The notes under the pieces: generated by a model
Seen by the model: the letters and a program-made list of their open reading frames with translations, nothing else
Databases searched by the model: none
What the model was told of the DNA's origin: nothing
Shown: piece by piece, positions 5,361 through 6,788 of the stretch
Numbering within the stretch: the first letter of the stretch is position 1
Layout: each line of letters starts with the position of its first letter
Assembly: GCA_004357365.1 (NCBI GenBank)
Contig: SMVT01000087.1
Span: 1-6,788 of the forward strand
From: Nitrospina sp.
Lineage (GTDB): Bacteria; Nitrospinota; Nitrospinia; Nitrospinales; Nitrospinaceae
Length of the DNA stretch: 6,788 nt
Reading direction: 5' to 3'
Position numbers and translations under genes: made by a program

Positions 5361-6683
5361 GTGAAAGTCGCCTTCGCAACCCTCGGTTGCCGGACCAACC
5401 AAAACGACACCGCCGAAATGCAGACCCTGCTGGAGCAGGAAGGGTTTTCCATCGTCGGCTCTCAGGAGCGGGCTGATGTTTATGTTGTCAACACCTGCAC
5501 CGTAACCGCCAAAAGCGACGCCAGCTCGCGCCAGGCGGTGAAAAAATCCCTGGCCATCAACGACGGCGCAATGGTCATATTTACAGGGTGCTACGCCCAA
5601 AACAACCCGGAAGAAGCGGCCCGGATTCCGGGGCTGGATGTGGTGCTGGGCAATGCCAACAAGCTGGAAATCGCCAAGGTGATCAAGGCCCAATTGAACC
5701 GGATTCATCAGGAAGACGCCTTCGGCCTGCCCCTGGTGCACATGTCCGACATCACCCAGAAATGGGATTTCAAGACCATTCCGGTGGCCGATTTCCACGG
5801 CAAGACCAAGGCGTTCATCAAAGTGCAGACCGGATGCGACGAGGCCTGCTCGTTCTGCACCGTGGTGCGGGCGCGGGGACACTCGATCAGCGATTCCAGG
5901 AAAAATATTCTCAACAACGTGCGCCATTCGCTGGATGCCGGGTACCGGGAAATCACTCTCACCGGAATCAATCTCGGGACCTACGGGATGGATTGCAATC
6001 CGCCGGAAACTTTTTCATCGCTGGTGGAAGATATCCTCGATCTGGCAGGCGATTTTCGAGTGCGCCTCAGTTCCATCAACCCGGTGGAAATCGACGACCG
6101 CCTGATCGAGCTCATGGCCGAACGCGACGACCTGTGCCCGCATTTTCATATTCCCCTGCAAAGCGGAGACGACACCATCCTGTCGCGCATGCGCCGCAAC
6201 TACAACGCCCGGCAATACCGGGAGGTGGTGGAAAAAATCGTCTGCCGGATTCCGAAGGTCGGACTGGGCGCGGATATCATTGTCGGCTTTCCCGGAGAAA
6301 CGGAGGCCATGTTTGAAAACACCCGGCGAATGGTGGCAGAGTTGCCCTTCACCACCCTGCATGTGTTTTCCTATTCGTCCCGACGGGGCACGGAGGCCGC
6401 CGGGTCCCGCAACGACGTTCCCAAAGCCGTGAAAAAGGAGCGCAATAAAATTCTGACCGAGCTGGGAAATCGGAAAGCCCTGGAATTTCGCCAGAGTTTT
6501 CTGGATCAAACCGTAAACGTGCTGGTCGAAAACAGCCGCGAACCCCGAACGGGGCGCCTGCGCGGCCATTCGCAGAACTATATTCCGGTTTCGTTCGAAG
6601 GCGATGACGGGTGGATGAACCGCATCGTTCCCGTCCGCATCCTTGACGTTTCGGAACAACAGGTTTCCGGATGCCTGACCTGA
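5361..6683 (+). CDS. mtaB: tRNA (N6-threonylcarbamoyladenosine-37) methylthiotransferase MtaB
   Basis: Radical-SAM enzyme that adds a methylthio group to t6A37 of tRNAs reading ANN codons, giving ms2t6A. With the GTG start it has 440 aa, normal for MtaB. The N-terminal methylthiotransferase domain begins KVAFATLGCRTNQ and holds three cysteines for the auxiliary Fe-S cluster: Cys10, Cys46 (VNTCTV) and Cys77 (FTGCYAQ). The radical-SAM core has the CxxxCxxC cluster at Cys159, Cys163 and Cys166 (TGCDEACSFC), then TLTGINLGTYG (199-209), HFHIPLQSGDD (261-271) and ADIIVGFPGETE (304-315). A C-terminal TRAM-like RNA-binding domain covers about 380-440. The TLGC.TNQ.D start and RG-type core fit MtaB better than MiaB or RimO, which is based on memory of these families. 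Its last 13 nt overlap the next gene. It is transcribed away from fis, sharing the intergenic region. A longer form from TTG 5331 cannot be excluded. Confidence 0.92.
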   Translation: MKVAFATLGCRTNQNDTAEMQTLLEQEGFSIVGSQERADVYVVNTCTVTAKSDASSRQAVKKSLAINDGAMVIFTGCYAQNNPEEAARIPGLDVVLGNANKLEIAKVIKAQLNRIHQEDAFGLPLVHMSDITQKWDFKTIPVADFHGKTKAFIKVQTGCDEACSFCTVVRARGHSISDSRKNILNNVRHSLDAGYREITLTGINLGTYGMDCNPPETFSSLVEDILDLAGDFRVRLSSINPVEIDDRLIELMAERDDLCPHFHIPLQSGDDTILSRMRRNYNARQYREVVEKIVCRIPKVGLGADIIVGFPGETEAMFENTRRMVAELPFTTLHVFSYSSRRGTEAAGSRNDVPKAVKKERNKILTELGNRKALEFRQSFLDQTVNVLVENSREPRTGRLRGHSQNYIPVSFEGDDGWMNRIVPVRILDVSEQQVSGCLT

Positions 6684-6788
6684 TAACCCTGACCACCGAT
6701 TTCGGCACCGACGATCCCTTTGCAGGCATCATGAAGGGGGTCATACGGTCCATCCACCCCACGGTGGAGATCATCGACCTCACCCACG
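6671..6788 (+). CDS. SAM hydrolase / SAM hydroxide adenosyltransferase family protein (DUF62), 5' part only
   Basis: Only the first 39 codons are in the window, beginning MPDLITLTTDFGTDDPFAGI and continuing to EIIDLTH. This is the characteristic N-terminus of the DUF62 family, in which ITL.TDFG..D.Y.G..KG and the later VDLTH are conserved; Asp10 and the FGT loop belong to the SAM-binding site. Characterised members split S-adenosylmethionine with water into adenosine and methionine. Related halogenases (chlorinase, fluorinase) share the fold and cannot be told apart from this fragment, though the hydrolase is far commoner. The ATG lies inside the mtaB end (13-nt overlap) with AGG 7 nt upstream, so the two are almost certainly co-transcribed and translationally coupled. 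The rest of the gene is outside the window. Confidence 0.85.
   Translation, partial: MPDLITLTTDFGTDDPFAGIMKGVIRSIHPTVEIIDLTH

Noticed and set aside
5223..5927. A 234-codon minus-strand frame opposite the start of mtaB
   Set aside because: It lies antisense to the conserved cysteine motifs of MtaB and covers the fis promoter region; no family resemblance.

Overview
The window holds seven protein-coding genes in two divergent transcription units and looks like ordinary bacterial chromosome: fairly high G+C, tight gene packing, and no mobile elements, RNA genes or CRISPR. A true Fis-like protein, a UDP-GlcNAc (cell-wall precursor) route and an MtaB-type tRNA enzyme point to a Gram-negative-type bacterium. 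The ThiD-ThiN fusion and the archaeal-style GlmU-like protein suggest a lineage outside the well-studied Proteobacteria, perhaps Nitrospinota or a deltaproteobacterial-grade group. That placement is inference from gene content and is weakly held.

Minus strand, in transcription order from about 5220 down to 1: a small Fis-family DNA-binding protein; a stand-alone GlmU-type N-acetylglucosamine-1-phosphate uridylyltransferase, overlapping the fis end by 19 nt; a 401-residue two-domain GlmU-like protein (nucleotidyltransferase fold plus left-handed beta-helix); GlmS, 12 nt further on; and, after a 114-nt gap, a ThiD-ThiN fusion that runs off the left edge. A good sigma-70-like promoter (TTGACC, 17 nt, TAGGAT) lies 57 nt upstream of fis, so the first four genes, and perhaps all five, are probably one operon. 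GlmS makes glucosamine-6-phosphate and the GlmU-type proteins act at the UDP-GlcNAc end of the pathway. The mutase GlmM is not in the window.

Plus strand, 5288 to the right edge: a promoter-like element, then mtaB (tRNA N6-threonylcarbamoyladenosine methylthiotransferase), overlapped by 13 nt by the start of a SAM hydrolase/hydroxide adenosyltransferase family gene (DUF62) that is cut by the window end.

The most notable point is the GlmU arrangement. The short protein has an intact uridylyltransferase site but no acetyltransferase domain. Its two-domain neighbour has the acetyltransferase-type beta-helix, but its nucleotidyltransferase signature has lost the usual Thr/Arg and Lys (GKGDN, RPNP), and the His normally used as acetyltransferase base is Arg. 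Either the work of GlmU is split between two proteins and the second uses unusual chemistry, or the second has become a structural, regulatory or differently specific protein.
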